Shown piece by piece: positions 44,080-54,981 of a stretch of 64,000 nucleotides of DNA (positions are counted from its first letter, which is position 1; every line of letters starts with the position of its first letter). Source of the stretch: Aureobasidium sp. EXF-3400 (Eukaryota; Ascomycota; Dothideomycetes; Dothideales; Saccotheciaceae); assembly GCA_024195585.1 (NCBI GenBank), contig SWBL01000236.1:18800-82799 (forward strand). The letters are read 5' to 3'. The translations under genes were made by a program, and so were the position numbers. The notes beneath the pieces were generated by a model. It made no database searches. It was given only the letters and a program-made list of their open reading frames with translations, and had not been told where the DNA came from.

Positions 44080-45817
44080 ATGATTCTACGGTCAATAGCC
44101 TTGCGTCAAGGTATGCTACATCTGTTGCATCCGCCCGTCGAACAATACTCATCTCTCAATAGGCCGCAGAGCAGTGGCCAAGCCCGCACGATGCCTCCAC
44201 TCATCAGCCACTTGCTTGCAACAGACCCAAGCCATTGATCCCGCTTCCTACTCGTTCTCCTCGCGCATTCAACCTCCCGTCGATGGTGACCAGGTCGCTC
44301 GTGACTACCACGCTTTCAAGCACCACCAGGAAGTCACCAACCGCATTGGCTCCGTCGTCACCCCCAAGTACCAACCGCATACTCAACTCACTAAACCTCC
44401 GTCATCCGATGACATCTCTCTCGAGCTCCTTATGGCCTCGCAATCCCATCTGGGTCACTCTACCTCGCTCTGGAATCCCGCCAATGCTCGCTACATCTTC
44501 GGTGTTCGCCAGGGTGTTCATATCATCTCGCTTGACCAGACCGCCTCCCACTTGCGCAGAGCATGTGCTGTCGTCCGTGGTGTCGCTCAACGTGGCGGTT
44601 TGATCCTGTTTGTCGGTACTCGTGAGGGTCAAGAGAGAATTGTTGTCAAGGCTGCTGAGCTGGCTGGTGGCTGTCATTTGTTTGACCGCTGGATTCCCGG
44701 AAGCATTACCAACGGTGCTCAAATCTTGGGCAGGTGTCGCACAAAGGTCGTTGATGAGAATGACAAGGAGATCAAGGGCTTCGAGGAGCAACTTGAGGCA
44801 AAGGGTGCTCTCAAGCCCGATCTGGTCGTCTGCCTGAACCCCCTCGAGAACTACGTCTTGCTTCACGAGTGTGGCCTCAACAACATTCCTACTATTGGTG
44901 TCATCGACACTGATGCAAATCCCACCTGGGTCACCTACCCTATTCCCGCCAACGACGACAGGTGTGTATAGCTTCTGACAACTCTACATGTGTGATTACT
45001 GACCAATTCCAGTCTTCGATGCATCAACCTCATCGGAGGTGTTCTTGGACGCGCCGCTGAGGACGGCATGAAGTCACGTCTCAGCAAGGCTGCCGGTGGT
45101 GTTGTCTCATACACAGCACGCCACAACTTGGCTCCTCCAACCGCTGATCAGATTGCCGCTGCCTACCAAGCCGAACGCTCTTTCAACAAGAATAACGAGT
45201 TCGACGAGGATGCTGGAAATAACCTCGTTACTGGATCCGCTCCTGCTGAAGAGGACGCCAGAATTCAAGAAAAGGCCGACATCACCATGTTGAGTGCCTT
45301 CGAATACGCTCAGTTCGCAGACTTCGATGAAGAAGCCATGGGTGCCGCCTTTGACATGCACTACCCCGAGCAGAAAACATCTGAGACCTCAGATATGGCC
45401 GAGTTAAGAGAGAACCTTCGTCGTACCCAGCGTGCTCTACAGGTACCGTCTGAAGGCAGACCAGAATACCTTGAGAGCAAGCCGGTCGATGCCGAGACCG
45501 CAGACGTGCTTGAAGCAGAGGCACAAGATATGATGGATGAGCCACTCACGCAACAGGAAGCTGCTGTACTCCACTCTCGTGACGGTGGCAAGGGCGAGAA
45601 CCCTTACGAGGGAGGCAGTTACCGTACCGCTCTCAAGATGCGTAAGAACGCTGCCGACGCCTCGCTAAGCAGAATGATCGCTCTCAAGAGACAAGCATAC
45701 GGCGAGGAGCTGTCTGCCGAAGACAAGGAGGTGCTAAGCAAGCTGGCCGAAGCATCTAAGAACGCACCCGCAGTTGACGAAGGCGAGTTCGCTCTCTCCC
45801 GAAGACGCCGTTCGTAG
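44080..45817 (+). CDS. MRP4: Mitochondrial small-subunit ribosomal protein uS2m (MRP4)
   Basis: Exons 44080..44110, 44163..44961, 45013..45817, 544 aa. A 31-nt first exon (MILRSIALRQ) splices by GTATGC..AATAG into GRRAVAKPARCLHSSATC, giving a textbook mitochondrial presequence. The uS2 core follows: [108 protein letters not shown]. A fungal C-terminal extension of about 240 charged residues follows, as in other ascomycete MRP4 proteins. It sits head to head with the 850-aa gene. Confidence 0.95.
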
Positions 45818-46048
45818 TCGTCATCTCTTGTACAATCTGTATCATGTAAAGCATAGAGTGGGGGTTTTGGGATGGAGAAAAGCCTGGCGTTCATTTGAGT
45901 TGGTGTGTATATGAAAATCTGATCTTTTGCAAACAAACAATGTATTATACCGCTTGTTCAGAACTTGAAATATTTCAGATTCCTTTTGCAGTGTTCTTTT
46001 GAGATATAGTGCTACTTTCCGTGACTGTTGAGTACAGACCGATCGCAT

Positions 46049-47353
46049 CTAGCTGATCATACGCATAGTCAACTCAACACTAGTGAAAAAGGTTAGTATA
46101 TCCACATCAAGGAGACTATCAGAAATACTCACGTAGCAAAGGTACCAGCGGAGACAGGCATGGCTCTCAACAGCGTAGGACCCAATCCTCTCCAGAAACC
46201 TCTCATACCCTCACCCCTCCACGTCTGCGCAAAAGTATCACGCATACTCTTGTACTTTTGCTCGGCTCCGAAGCCATCACTCTGCATCTTGGACTTGATG
46301 ACATCAAAGGGATAACTTCCCAGCCAGAGGGCTTCACCAGCCAAACCACCATACAGTGCAATCTTCCAGGTAGGAATTTCCTTGCGCTCGATACCGTTGC
46401 GCTTGGCATCCTGGTTCATCATGAATTCGAAAGCAGTGAACCAGACACCGTAGGCTTGGGCTTCACGGAACCAAGTTACGCCTGTGCCGCGGTAGAGACC
46501 TTTGAGTACGCCTTCGTGGGCGACGAGTTTCTTTACGCAGTCGATGGGGCCGTTGTAGAGGCGTGCTGCTCCGTGGGGTTGTGTCTGCAGACGGATACGG
46601 ATGTGTTCGATTGGGGAGGACATTAGTGTGTTGGCGATACCGGCAAAGGCGCCAGCTGCGTAGTATTGGCCGTAAGAGAGAGCCTGGGGTGCTCCGAGGA
46701 GGCCACCGTTCTTTTCTGCGTTTTGGCGTTCAAAGGCACGGCGGGCGTAGTGGAAAGCTCCGAATTGGACGGATACCTTGGATATATTAGAATGGCTTCC
46801 CCTCGTTCTCGTGCTTTACCTGTGCTGTCGCATGAGAGAAGGGTAGAGCGATACTCACACATGCACCGATACCGATCAATGGTGTTAGTGTGCCCTTGTA
46901 GAAGGCAGCTGCACCCTCATTCTTCAAGATCTTCGATGCAGCATCTGCTGCGCCGGAATATTGAGTCGTTGTCTGTAGGCGGACCTTGACAATGTCTTTC
47001 AAATGATATCAGATCCACAATTCCTCAATCAGAAGTCGTGTACGTCTCTTACCGAAAGGTTGTCCTAGAAGAATACATAGTCAGCAATGCACTTTCAGTC
47101 ATTATGACATATGATCTGTTTTCCTCGAGCGAATCCTTCCCTTCCCATCAAAACCTGGTGAAACATGTTCTCAAACCATGCATCATGCGTTGCTCTTTCT
47201 GTTGTCTCGTGTGTCTTTGATGTGACTCCCCCATACACGCCAAGTTCACTCACCAATCAACACTTGTGCAACACCACCAACAGCACCGGCGAACAGATCC
47301 TTGACGGCGCGGTTGCCGCTTTCTCTCTCGATCTCTTCTACTGCGTCGGCCAT
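46049..47353 (-). CDS. YMC1: Mitochondrial carrier protein, YMC1/YMC2-like
   Basis: Exons complement(46049..46079, 46133..46776, 46859..46995, 47053..47064, 47254..47353), 307 aa. One exon is a 12-nt microexon encoding GQPF. It is required to rebuild the first carrier signature, QPFDIVKVRLQ. The second and third signatures are SPIEHIRIRLQ and YPFDVIKSKMQ, so the three-fold repeat is complete with six spans. DLFAGAVGGVAQVLIGQPF and FYKGTLTPLIGIGACVSVQFG match yeast Ymc1/Ymc2, inner-membrane carriers tied to amino-acid (glycine/glutamate-linked) metabolism. The exact substrate is unsettled. The short last exon (VELTMRMIS) follows a GTGAGT donor. Confidence 0.9.
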
Positions 47354-47991
47354 TCCTTCTTCTTGACCTGGTCAATTAGTAGCAGAAAAGGAAAATCAGA
47401 AATGCTCAAGCGACGGATAGTGAAAGTCACAAGGCGTCGTCGCTGGACCCCGTTCTCAACGCCGTGGTCGGCCGTGCCTTCCTCATCTGTCGAGACGCTT
47501 GCGTGCTCACTCCTTGCTCGCGCGCAACTTTTATCGTGACACATTTTTATATATCATGTACCGCGAACCAGATCTTGTTCTTGGATTTGCAGCAAGAAAT
47601 GGATATCTCGACGTGTCAAAGGATTGGGACTCTAAAAATGACAGTAAGTGGTCGGTTTGCATCAAATCGAGTCGCTTTTCTTGCAAAGCTCTGGGATTAT
47701 TCATCAACAGCCACAACGCATCAAAAAGTGTACAAAAACACACGCAACTACTATGTATGAAGAGATATTTCCTTTATGAGAAGCAGATTGGAGTTTATAA
47801 CCCTGTTATATCGAGTATTTTTGCAAACCCGCAAAGTTTTGATGGTGATGGGATGACCCTGTTTACCGAAGCCATTACGGCTGTAAGTCGACGATTACTT
47901 AACGGTGTTTTTCCACCCATCCTTATGCTAATCGTCGTGAAACGTGCAGAGCATGCTTCCTCCTCTCATGACTTCGTTGATGTTATGTATA
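47354..47991. other. Spacer between carrier and RPAP1-like gene
   Basis: 638 bp containing the carrier promoter and the 3' UTR of the RPAP1-like gene. A plus-strand frame (47499-48185) runs through it into the antisense of the neighbour. It has no recognisable features and I do not call it. Confidence 0.5.
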
Positions 47992-49296
47992 CTACTCGGC
48001 CTTCCAGCGACGACCACCACCTTGTTGCCAGAGCCAAACGGCTTCCGTGGCATATGATTTTGCGCCCATGTGTCTTCCTCCTGCAGCGCCTCTACCCTCA
48101 CTCTCAGCCAGGCAGATTTCAAGCACACTTTCCTTCTTCACTTCAAACCACAGTCCTCTTGCCAATTCTCCAAATGTGTCTTTAGCACCAACAGTGCCTT
48201 GACCTTCCTCTCCCGGATCACCGAATTCGCCCTTGCCGAGTCTGTAGAGTACGCGACCGAGCGTCTGGAAGGCGACACATCGTTGAGCAGGCACGCTGGA
48301 TCTGGCCAACATAGCTAGCTCAGGTATCGTATAGCCTGCAGCATCAGGAGCATCACCGTGATGATGCAGACCCATTGTCACAGGAATCTCTGCTGCAAGA
48401 CCCGGAGGAATTAATGCGCCAGTGAATGAAAAACGAATGTCCTTTGGGTCGAAAGATGTTTGTGAAGCGGAATATGAATTTTTCGGCGTAGAAGTCATCC
48501 ACTCCAATTTCTCTGGGTCAGCAGGAAGATCCGGGAAGTACTTCTGGTGTAGGTCCTCGAGGAAGTTTGGGTCTGAAGGGTCGAGTGATGGTGGCTGAGG
48601 AGGTCGCGGGAAGTGGATAGTCGAGTCTGTTGGAAGGGCAACTTCTGCTGCTGCTTCGTGACCAGAGTGATCGTGATCGTACTTATGTTGTTCTGTAGAT
48701 GGCTCATCTTCGACCTCAGCAAACTTGACAGTCTTGCGAGGCTTTGTGACGTCCGGTTGTGTCTTGATTTCTTGCTTCGTTTCCTCGACCTTCTCTTGCA
48801 ACCCGGGGAAGTCTTCATTACTTCCTCCTTGTTCGATTGTCGCGCGACCCAGCAGGCGTTGAATCAGAGATGGATCCAGTGACGAAAGCAGTTCTCTTTG
48901 TTCTTCCTCAATCTCTTCGGGCGACATGGCAGCAATTCTTTGGCGATTATCCGCATCTATGCGCCGCCTCTCGGTGGTCATGAAATCGTCATTGTCGTCT
49001 TCGAAGTCGTTGCTCGGGGGTTGTGGTGTTGGCGCAACAAGTTCTGCATCCTGTTGTCGATTCTTCTTGAACCTGGATTGCACGTTGCGCTTGCGATGGG
49101 CAGGGAAACCGCCAGGAGAGTTGTTGAAGGCAGGTGGTTGCGGAGGCGCGGGAGCGGCTGTTGGCTTGCGTTCTTGGACGTCGGCGACAAAGTTGAACGG
49201 ATTAAAGACCTGAGGAGCACTGGCGACTTCAGGCACATCAGGCGAGTTCTGGGCGTCAAATTCGTCTATGCTAAAATGCTGTCCCCGGAGTGTCAT
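47992..49296 (-). CDS. RBA50: RNA polymerase II-associated protein 1 homologue (RBA50/RPAP1)
   Basis: Single exon, 434 aa from the first ATG at 49296; the longer frame upstream starts with TTG. The two family blocks are clear. The RPAP1 N-terminal motif is IAAMSPEEIEEEQRELLSSLDPSLIQRLLGRA (about 130-160). The C-terminal motif is RFSFTGALIPPGLAAEIPVTMGLHHHGDAPDAAGYTIPELAMLARSSVPAQRCVAFQTLGRVLYRLGKGEFG. These proteins act in assembly and nuclear delivery of RNA polymerase II. Fungal versions are much shorter than animal RPAP1, and this length fits yeast Rba50. The linker is acidic and disordered. Confidence 0.92.
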   Translation of the reverse strand: MTLRGQHFSIDEFDAQNSPDVPEVASAPQVFNPFNFVADVQERKPTAAPAPPQPPAFNNSPGGFPAHRKRNVQSRFKKNRQQDAELVAPTPQPPSNDFEDDNDDFMTTERRRIDADNRQRIAAMSPEEIEEEQRELLSSLDPSLIQRLLGRATIEQGGSNEDFPGLQEKVEETKQEIKTQPDVTKPRKTVKFAEVEDEPSTEQHKYDHDHSGHEAAAEVALPTDSTIHFPRPPQPPSLDPSDPNFLEDLHQKYFPDLPADPEKLEWMTSTPKNSYSASQTSFDPKDIRFSFTGALIPPGLAAEIPVTMGLHHHGDAPDAAGYTIPELAMLARSSVPAQRCVAFQTLGRVLYRLGKGEFGDPGEEGQGTVGAKDTFGELARGLWFEVKKESVLEICLAESEGRGAAGGRHMGAKSYATEAVWLWQQGGGRRWKAE

Positions 49297-50489
49297 GGTG
49301 TCTGCGTTTATCGCTCGAGCTGTCAAACAAATTTAGGAAAAGAGAGATCGGACTGGTTATGCACGAGGCTGCGGGATCTCCACTTTTCTGCCGGGACGCC
49401 TATTCTTAAATCCGGAGCATCTTCGATAAAAGTAGGTAGACCCTGAACCACATTCATGCATACGCGCATTTTATCACGACCGTCAGCAGGTGACATATCC
49501 TGACCAATTGATAATTTTTAGATAAGAATCGATGCTTTGCAACTCAAATTGAGACTCCCTGGATTCTTGTTTGATGTTTACTAGAAATGTCTCGTCGGCA
49601 ATCCTGGTAAGCCAAGCTTTCCAGTGATGCTCGGGACTGATCTACTTGCGTTTCTTGTATCTCGAGTGTTAATTCAAGATGCTGGAGATAGTATTACAAG
49701 AATGCTGGATGAGATCAAGCGTTGGCCTGGTATCATCTAGACCTATCACAAAGGTACAGATGTCTAACGGCCGCAATATAAGTATGGTTGCAAGCAATAG
49801 GCACGCTTCACCCCCGAGAGGTCAGTTAAGAAGCCGATTTACGGATGTCACAGCACGTTCTTTAGCGCCCCTCATGCCTAAATCATAACTGGCCTTAGCT
49901 GGCTTTGCTCGTTTGATCGTTCTCGGCCACTTTGGTCCCGCAGCCAGCAACGCAGGAAACCCTGGGCTCACGCTGAGCTTCTAAGAAGCCATCATCGCGC
50001 ACTTTCTGTCGCTCTCTCTCCTTTCTCCTTCTTCTTTCTTTCCTTTCAACTTGTCGTGTGGCTGCTTGTACACCTGCGACTTCTTCTTTCCATCTCTGCT
50101 CATCTTTTGTGGTTCATCAACAACCATCATCAAGCATCGACCATTACATCAAGTTCAAGTCTACTGCTGTCTCTGCCATTAAGAGCAGTGTATTCGATTG
50201 TCGATTTCTGGTCGTCGTCGCTCGCCCCGCTGGAAGTCATCCGAATTTCAAATTCCCAAACGTCGTCGGCTTTGGTCACGTTAAAGCCCTCCGCGCAGCT
50301 TCGTGTGGTTTGACCACGCCCGTATCTTTTCGGTTAACAGATACCAACCTATTACTGGCAATTGCAACAGCGGTCTTGCAGGTGTGATTTTGCATATTGC
50401 ATTTTCCGATTTGGTAACTTCGTCATATCTGTTGTTCCTCCTCAGCCGCTGTATCGCCTTTCAACCCTTTCCCGTTTTTGGTGTTCGTC
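49297..50489. promoter_or_regulatory. Divergent region RBA50 / HPC2 with a long ATG-free leader
   Basis: 1.19 kb. From 49877 to 50489 there is no ATG on the plus strand, although many would be expected by chance in over 600 bp. A strong pyrimidine tract (CTCTCTCCTTTCTCCTTCTT, about 50013-50032) lies inside. Together these suggest HPC2 has a long 5' UTR starting near or after about 50.0 kb, kept free of upstream starts. Confidence 0.55.
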
Positions 50490-52427
50490 ATGGTCGCGGT
50501 CGGCGATGGACAAAGCTCCACGGGCTCCTCGCCCATGTCTTCTCCGCCACAAGGGCTTTCCGATACTATCAGTGTCGCGAAGCCTGCGCAACCTCAATTT
50601 CTGCGTCCTGGAGATGTTGCATTTCCCCAGCTTTCTCGTGCACCACAACCACAATCCGCTTCAATTTCTACAAATACCATAAATGGCAGCGCCAAGGCTT
50701 CATCACATGATGATACCACCAAAAAGGTCAAACAAACTCGCAAGAGGAGAGATCCTGAGGTAGTCGCCGCAGAAAAGGCAGAGAAGGCCAAAAAGGCTGC
50801 AGAGAGAGCCGAGAAGGCCGCAGAAAAGGCTGCTGCTGCAGAAGCTCCCAAAGAAAAGAAGCCTCGCAAGCCTCGTGAGCCCAAGGATCCCAATGCTCCA
50901 ACAGCTGGCTCTCGCAAGAAACAGAAGACCGACGAATCGGCTACGTCCACGCCTGTTACAAATCGTCAACCGACTCTTGGTGACTTGGTTGGAAAATTCC
51001 AGACGCCTCTTCCTCCCACTCCTAGTGCGCAGCAAACACAGCCCGTACAGATCATGAAGAGTGAAGAAAAGAAGCCGATCGTTGCACCACCACCGGCTCC
51101 CGCACGGCCTGCCTCGAGCGGTCAAAGATATGACCCCATTCGTGCTTCCATGACTGTGGACCCTTATTCCACCCCTGCTCACACCTCGACTGCTTCACTT
51201 CAAGTCTCACCACGCGTACACAGAGCGAGCGCGTCACCTGCAATCGCAAGCTTGATGAACCCTGCTGTTCCCAACGACACATTGATGTCTCCTCCTGTGA
51301 TAACATCAGCACCCGCTCAGGTAAAGTCACCTAGTGTCTCTGCTGCTATGCCGCCTCCTCCCACCATCAATCGTCAGCCGGAAGCCCAACTCACGCCGAA
51401 CACTCTCACCAACAACTCACCCCACACGATTTCACATCCAGCTCCTGTAGTGATGGACGACGCCATGGAGGTTGACGCTCACGATGAGCAAACGTCAGCA
51501 CAACCCGTCACTAAGCTTGCAGACAAGGAAAAGGACAAGGAGAATCAAAAGCCTGCTGCTAAGTCGACAGCAGCGCCAGCACCAAAGGCCAAGCGCGCCT
51601 CTCCACCAGCACCCACAGGCAGCGGCCTCCTGTCTGGCAGTGATATCTTCGGAGGACCATCGGCCGTCACCGAGGATCACAAACGCCACGGAGTCAATAT
51701 TGATATCGAGATTCCCCTGAATCCAGCAGGCAACAACACGATCAACATCGCCCAAGAGATTTTGAAGAAGTATGGCAAGAATGCCATCAACCCTCGTGCT
51801 GCAGCACACCGTGAACGTCTCCTACAAGTCGCCGCTGCGGCCAACCGTCTAGAGCCCGGCACCGGCGACGATATCTCCGTTGACCTCAACTCTGAGGCCG
51901 AAAACGACAGCAACGTTGAGATGGGCGGCATGGAGGAAGAGAAGAAGGGCGAAGACGAACCTAAGAAGCGCCGCCGTAGAAAGGTGGAGGACTACGACAA
52001 GGAAGACGACTTTATCGACGACACAGAATTGGCATGGGAGGAAGGTGCAGCAGTTGCTAAGGATGGCTTCTTCGTCTATTCTGGTCCTCTTGTTCCTGAA
52101 GGAGAAAAGGCTCAGATCGAAACCTCAGCACCTTCTGGTCGTGGAAGAGGTCGCGGTCGCGGCCGTGGTCGTGGAGGTGCCACTGGTGTCACTCACGCTC
52201 AAGTTGCCGCAAAGAACGCCGATCCAGCAGCCGGAGTGGCTGCTTCCACCACGGGCAGAGGTCGAGGCCGTGGTCGTGGCACTGGAGCAACTCGCAAGCC
52301 ACGCATCACCAAGGCCGACAGGGAGAAGATGGAAAACGAGAAGGTTCAACGCGAACGCCAGGCTGCTGCACTTCCTCAGGCAGCTCCTCCAGCAGCTGTC
52401 TTTTTGACCCCTGCTAGCATGGTATAA
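50490..52427 (+). CDS. HPC2: HIR histone-chaperone complex subunit HPC2 (ubinuclein family)
   Basis: Intronless, 645 aa. The first ATG is at 50490; upstream in-frame codons begin only with TTG. The key feature is the Hpc2-related domain, about residues 500-545 (DYDKEDDFIDDTELAWEEGAAVAKDGFFVYSGPLVPEGE), which binds the histone H3 side of H3-H4 in Hpc2 and ubinuclein. The rest is low complexity: a Lys/Ala/Glu-rich helical stretch (about 75-120), Pro/Ser/Thr-rich linker, then basic RRRRK before the domain. After it come two Arg-Gly blocks (GRGRGRGRGRGRGG; GRGRGRGRG) that could bind nucleic acid. The HIR complex places nucleosomes outside S phase and represses histone genes. Confidence 0.92.
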   Translation: MVAVGDGQSSTGSSPMSSPPQGLSDTISVAKPAQPQFLRPGDVAFPQLSRAPQPQSASISTNTINGSAKASSHDDTTKKVKQTRKRRDPEVVAAEKAEKAKKAAERAEKAAEKAAAAEAPKEKKPRKPREPKDPNAPTAGSRKKQKTDESATSTPVTNRQPTLGDLVGKFQTPLPPTPSAQQTQPVQIMKSEEKKPIVAPPPAPARPASSGQRYDPIRASMTVDPYSTPAHTSTASLQVSPRVHRASASPAIASLMNPAVPNDTLMSPPVITSAPAQVKSPSVSAAMPPPPTINRQPEAQLTPNTLTNNSPHTISHPAPVVMDDAMEVDAHDEQTSAQPVTKLADKEKDKENQKPAAKSTAAPAPKAKRASPPAPTGSGLLSGSDIFGGPSAVTEDHKRHGVNIDIEIPLNPAGNNTINIAQEILKKYGKNAINPRAAAHRERLLQVAAAANRLEPGTGDDISVDLNSEAENDSNVEMGGMEEEKKGEDEPKKRRRRKVEDYDKEDDFIDDTELAWEEGAAVAKDGFFVYSGPLVPEGEKAQIETSAPSGRGRGRGRGRGRGGATGVTHAQVAAKNADPAAGVAASTTGRGRGRGRGTGATRKPRITKADREKMENEKVQRERQAAALPQAAPPAAVFLTPASMV

Positions 52428-52857
52428 GCAGCTGTCTTATTGTATTGCTCTGGATTGTTGTTTTTATTGTCTAAAGCGGCAAGACATGGAGTTTACGGAT
52501 CATGGTCAAAGGTTTCTAGCGAATGTGGGATGTTGCTTTGGCGGAGAGTGTCGGAGTTTGAAGGATTGCTATCGATTTTCATGAGTTTCTTTTCTTCTTT
52601 CTTTTGCTTCTTCTTGTTTTGTTTCTGCTCTGATACAGAAGAAGAGCGTATTTATTGCTTGCACGAATGCACAGCACGAGTCGAGAATAGCTATAGATAT
52701 TAGCTCGACGCAGAGGTTAAAGTGGAAAACGCGAGCCACGCACGAAAACGCGTCTTACGAAATGGACATGGCGTCTTATACCAAAATCATATGAACATAT
52801 CTCATCAAGACACCCTGTTTGAATCAGTGACAGCAACTCAAAAATACGAAACGAACT
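52428..52857. other. Spacer HPC2 / RNase H2C
   Basis: 430 bp, T-rich after the HPC2 stop (TTTCTTTTCTTCTTTC region near 52584-52625), probably the 3' UTR and polyadenylation region, followed by the promoter of the next gene. Confidence 0.5.
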
Positions 52858-53438
52858 ATGCTCGCCATCAAGAAATCTGGAAGCAACACACCGAGTTGTG
52901 CAGTCAATGTTCTGCCCTGTCGTATTCAACACAATGGCCCCGTCAACGCGACCACAAGACATTGGACACCAGAAGTGAGCTCCGATGGCAAAAGCAACAC
53001 AGCATATTTCCGCGGCAGAAAGTTGAATGGCAAGGTTGTGGAGTTGCCTGATGGATACAGAGGTATGTGATTCGACTTAATCTTTCCATACCCTCATCTA
53101 TATGAACTAACCTCGTTCACTATCAACAGGCGTCATACTGCAAAAAACAGATATTCTCCTTCCAACCACAACGTCAAACCTCGACAACCCAGAAGACGGA
53201 GAACCAGAGTCAATTCCAGAAACAAAACTTCTCCAAGAACTAGCAACATTCGACAAAATCACAGTCTATGGGCATGAAGTACAACCAGATGCCCAAGAAG
53301 ATGTTTATGTCAAGGGTATTAACGAGTGGATTGGTCTGGCTGGTGCTGTAAGTTTCTTTGTCATTTCTTCTGTTAGGAGAAGAGGCTTGAATGGTTGAGG
53401 ACACAATACTGATTATGGGACAGATGAACTCGTTCTGA
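52858..53438 (+). CDS. RNH203: Ribonuclease H2 subunit C (RNH203-like)
   Basis: Exons 52858..53062, 53130..53347, 53424..53438, 145 aa. It is the non-catalytic scaffold subunit of the nuclear enzyme that removes ribonucleotides from DNA. Family blocks: VLPCRIQHNGPVNATTRHWTPE, TAYFRGRKLNGKVVELPDGYRGVILQK across the first splice, and the late FDKITVYGHEVQPDAQEDVYVKGINEWIGLAGAMNSF. The last exon is only 15 nt (MNSF-stop). The GINEW...LAxxMNSF ending is a typical RNase H2C C-terminus, which supports that tiny exon. Confidence 0.9.
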
Positions 53439-53782
53439 GTTCTGAGGGATGCATGGAGAATTACGTGTTGGAGTCTATCAGTTTGCAAATATTGGAGCAT
53501 AAGGAGTTCTCGTGGGTCAGATATTGGATCGTTATCGTTTCGAAGTTGGAGAGATGTCTGGTGGAAGCATGACAATCGTCTGACAGGGAAATTCAATCAC
53601 AAAAGCCAACAGAGCTTGTAACGTAAGTCAATTCTATTGTACAGCTCGAGGCCTGAGCAGGTTCCTCTGCTTCGAAAAGGCCATGCATTATTGTCATATG
53701 CCATCAAATGCCAGTGCCCCCTTTGTCATAATGCGCCACAGCGCCACATGAAGATGATCTAACCCTTGCCCTTTTGCTTGTC
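53439..53782. other. Convergent spacer RNase H2C / RPN9
   Basis: 344 bp between two 3' ends. No gene seen. Confidence 0.5.
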
Positions 53783-54981
53783 TCATGCAGCCCAGATCTC
53801 CTGACCCGAGCTCTCGATCCAGTTACCGAGCTTGTTGACACCATCATCCCAAGCACGCAGTCTTTCGCGCATGTTCACGATCTGACCCTTGTCCAACACC
53901 TTGGGCTGGACCCATGTTATCCTGGCAACCTCTGAAACCTGATCGATGGTTCCACGCACGAGACCCAAGCTGAGTGCCTTCATGATGAGGTGTTCGATCT
54001 CATTCGGTTGTACCTTGGTCTGCTGAGCGATCTCGGTGAATGTCATGGCACGGTCGTGGGGTGGGCGGCGGAAGACGGTCTCGGTCAGAGCGGACAAGCT
54101 GATCTTTTGGTACAAGAAGTTCTGATGCTCCTTAAGCAGGTCGTTCTTGCCCATGTGTGCAGCCAAGACGTCGTAGGCGCCCAAATCACCCTTGTTGAAG
54201 GCGATGATGAGATCACGCAACCAAGCGTGTTGAGTCTTTTCGAGTGTGTCGAGAATAGGGTGGAGGAGAAGTTCACCGAAGTTGTAGATGGAGTCGGAGA
54301 CCAGGGCAGCGATCGAGAGGTCGTATGCGATACGTTGGCGGTCTTCGAGGGAGAGAGATTCGAGATCGATACATGCGAGATAGAGGAGGGTAGTACGGTA
54401 GTAGGCGGCGAACTCGTGCTTGGCTTGGTGGTAGTCGGCGCTAACGCGATAGAAGGAAGCGTGAACGACGGACTCGACAGAGTCGAATGTGTCGAGAATC
54501 TGCTCGCACTGGTCCAGGTCCTTGCGGGCTTCATCGTACTTCTTCAGGCGCAAGTTGACGTTCGCTACGGCGGTCTTTGCGTAGACGAAGGCGTCCTGTG
54601 ATGCGGGCTTGTCGACGCCCGAGGCAAGGTTGCTGAGAAACTCGAAGCGCTCGTTGTCGTCTGAGAGTAGGGGTTAGAGAAGAGAGTCAGATTCAGGAGG
54701 GCGAAGTAGCTACCTTTGCATTGTGAAGCGGTGCTCAGACCGAGAGTGACAAGCTGCAGTTGGTTGATCTTGTCGGCGAAAGTCTTGATGAACTGGTTGT
54801 ACAGAGGCAAGCGCTGCTTCTTGCTCTGTTCATTTTGGAAGTAGAGGACAAGGTCGTTGGTAAGCTCGTGCCACAGCTTGCGCTCCCATAGATCCTCGAA
54901 TTGAAGAAAGTAGTGCTGGACATCTTCGGGGGCGGCATCGCGCTGGTCGGCTAGGAAGTTGGGGATCGTGTCGACATCCAT
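53783..54981 (-). CDS. RPN9: 26S proteasome lid subunit RPN9 (PSMD13)
   Basis: Exons complement(53783..54660, 54714..54981), 381 aa. It is a structural subunit of the proteasome lid. The start is at MDVDTIPNFLADQRD, which matches the family; the longer frame upstream does not. Visible: N-terminal helices (VQHYFLQFEDLWERKLWHELTNDLVLYFQ), a TPR-like solenoid (LRLKKYDEARKDLDQCEQIL; SFYRVSADYHQAKHEFAAYYRTTLLYLAC), and a C-terminal PCI winged-helix (FTEIAQQTKVQPNEIEHLIMKALSLGLVRGTIDQV). The donor is GTAGCT, slightly unusual, but the phase is right. It is divergent from the complex I 40-kDa gene. Confidence 0.94.

Noticed and set aside
47499..48185. Plus-strand frame of 228 codons after the carrier gene
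   Set aside because: Half is antisense to the RPAP1-like gene and the rest lies in its 3' flank; no motif, and its start context is unconvincing.
49297..49326. Longer start of the RPAP1-like protein at 49326
   Set aside because: That codon is TTG; the family-like N-terminus begins at the ATG at 49296.
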